A DNA stretch of 22,812 nt from an uncultured Rhodospirillaceae bacterium. Lineage in GTDB: Bacteria; Pseudomonadota; Alphaproteobacteria; Rhodospirillales; Casp-alpha2. The stretch covers positions 1-22,812 of the forward strand of contig CAJWVP010000006.1 in NCBI GenBank assembly GCA_913048145.1, in the 5' to 3' direction. A program made the position numbers and the translations under genes. Within the stretch, counting starts at the first letter, position 1. Each line of letters starts with the position of its first letter. Shown one piece after another: positions 22,068 to 22,812 of the stretch. The notes beneath the pieces were generated by a model that was given only the letters and a program-made list of their open reading frames with translations, did no database searches and was not told the DNA's origin.

Positions 22068-22812
22068 TACTTGTTTTTTTTGTTGCGTTTCAGGGCGCGT
22101 GCCACTTCATCCGCGGCGATCAATATGTCCTCAGCTTGCAACCAATCACGGGTCCCCCGCGCAAACGCCTTCTTTGCTCGGTTCGCCTGGAACCGCGCCT
22201 CGTCAGGTTTGCCTAGAAGCAGTGCTTCTTCGCCGAGCGCGAGATAGCTCTTTGGTAAATTGCCGCTGCGGCCATGGGCAATGGCAAGGAAACGCCAATT
22301 GCGCGCGGAACGACTGCCTGTTGCCAGAGCCACCTCGAGGTTTGCGATCGCGTGCTTGAGGTAACTTGGGTCACCAGAGTCAATCTGAGCGCGTGCTAAA
22401 TCACGCCGAATATATGGTGCTTCGGGCAAGATTGCAGCGGCCTTGCCGTAAGCTTCGATAGCCTCCTGGATCCGGCCATTTTCGTAGAGCATTTGTCCCT
22501 TCATCTCGTGAAAGTAGGGGTCACCCGTATCCTCGTGAATCAAGGTATCCATGATCGCAATGGCCTTATCCAATTTGGAGCGGCGAAACTCTGCGATGGC
22601 ACGGGCATAACGTGCTGCCACGGATTGATTCGAGTCCGGATAACTCTGGCGCGTGTGCCCATAGGGACGAAGATAGGCAAATAGCTTTGCCCGCATTCGA
22701 GCGAACATCATCTTGATTTGCGGCGAGTCTTCGGCGTCCGAGAATGCGGAGTTTTTGAGGTGGTTTTCGATCGTGGTGATCCGCTCGCGCGATAGAGGGT
22801 GAGATCGGACGT
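22067..22812 (-). CDS. M48 metallopeptidase with TPR repeats, C-terminal part (5' end outside window)
   Basis: The frame is open to the right edge, giving 247 residues that begin VRSHPLSRERITTIENHL, the region that ends the catalytic domain of BepA/YfgC-type M48 proteases. The HExxH zinc motif would lie outside the window. After it come several TPR-like helix pairs: YARAIAEFRRSKLDKAIAIM, GDPYFHEMKGQMLYENGRI, YIRRDLARAQIDSG and NWRFLAIAHGRSGNLPKSY. The last residues are Lys/Asn-rich (RNKKNK), encoded by a run of eight A. Such proteins act in the periplasm on outer-membrane assembly (LPS-transport and BAM factors). The gene is followed by the coupled lipoprotein and then the DsbA-like gene. Confidence 0.9.
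   Translation of the reverse strand, partial: VRSHPLSRERITTIENHLKNSAFSDAEDSPQIKMMFARMRAKLFAYLRPYGHTRQSYPDSNQSVAARYARAIAEFRRSKLDKAIAIMDTLIHEDTGDPYFHEMKGQMLYENGRIQEAIEAYGKAAAILPEAPYIRRDLARAQIDSGDPSYLKHAIANLEVALATGSRSARNWRFLAIAHGRSGNLPKSYLALGEEALLLGKPDEARFQANRAKKAFARGTRDWLQAEDILIAADEVARALKRNKKNK

Noticed and set aside
1..22812. tRNA, rRNA, riboswitch, CRISPR or insertion sequence
   Set aside because: I looked for clustered repeats, transposase-like proteins, tRNA-type T-loops and long structured leaders and saw none I could support.

Overview
The window looks like a stretch of an alphaproteobacterial chromosome, probably Rhodospirillales-like. The main reason is gene order: an erpA gene divergent from dgt, then a SPOR-domain gene, nagZ, scpA, scpB, tatA, tatB and tatC. 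I know this run from alphaproteobacterial genomes, and the individual proteins carry family-typical motifs. Composition is moderately GC-rich, with short AT-rich intergenic islands. I see no tRNA, rRNA, CRISPR array, insertion sequence or phage gene. Both window edges cut genes: valS at the left and an M48 metallopeptidase/TPR gene at the right.

Layout. Positions 1-2084 (+): the 3' part of valS, then a two-TM/coiled-coil protein of unknown function. Positions 2081-5434 (-): a class-V aminotransferase-like protein without the desulfurase cysteine, and an IlvD/Edd-type dehydratase with unusual edges. Positions 5726-8232 (-): a compact operon read erpA, xthA, a beta-hydroxyacid dehydrogenase, and a small exported protein. 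Positions 8606-15902 (+): dgt, SPOR protein, nagZ, (gap with a decayed RND-pump remnant), scpA, scpB, tatA, tatB, tatC. Positions 15928-19596 (-): wecB, wecC and a zinc-less MDR oxidoreductase, overlapping or translationally coupled, followed by a doubtful small ORF. Positions 19732-20445 (+): an exported double-PDZ protein divergent from wecB. Positions 20460-22812 (-): M48/TPR protease C-terminus, a lipoprotein coupled to it by TAATG, and a DsbA-like thiol oxidoreductase.

How the genes work together. Most are housekeeping: translation (valS), Fe-S cluster delivery (erpA), DNA repair and nucleotide control (xthA, dgt), peptidoglycan turnover and division (SPOR protein, nagZ), chromosome condensation (scpAB) and twin-arginine export (tatABC). 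wecB and wecC together convert UDP-GlcNAc to UDP-ManNAc and then UDP-ManNAcA, a precursor for surface polysaccharide. The right-hand block is an envelope quality-control set.

I did not find a convincing new multi-gene system. The points most worth a second look are the RND-pump remnant between nagZ and scpA, two perfect 6-3-6 palindromes placed like operators before erpA and the PDZ gene, the MDR gene coupled to wecC, and the lipoprotein gene set between the M48 and DsbA genes. Computation could settle most of these; none is proven here.
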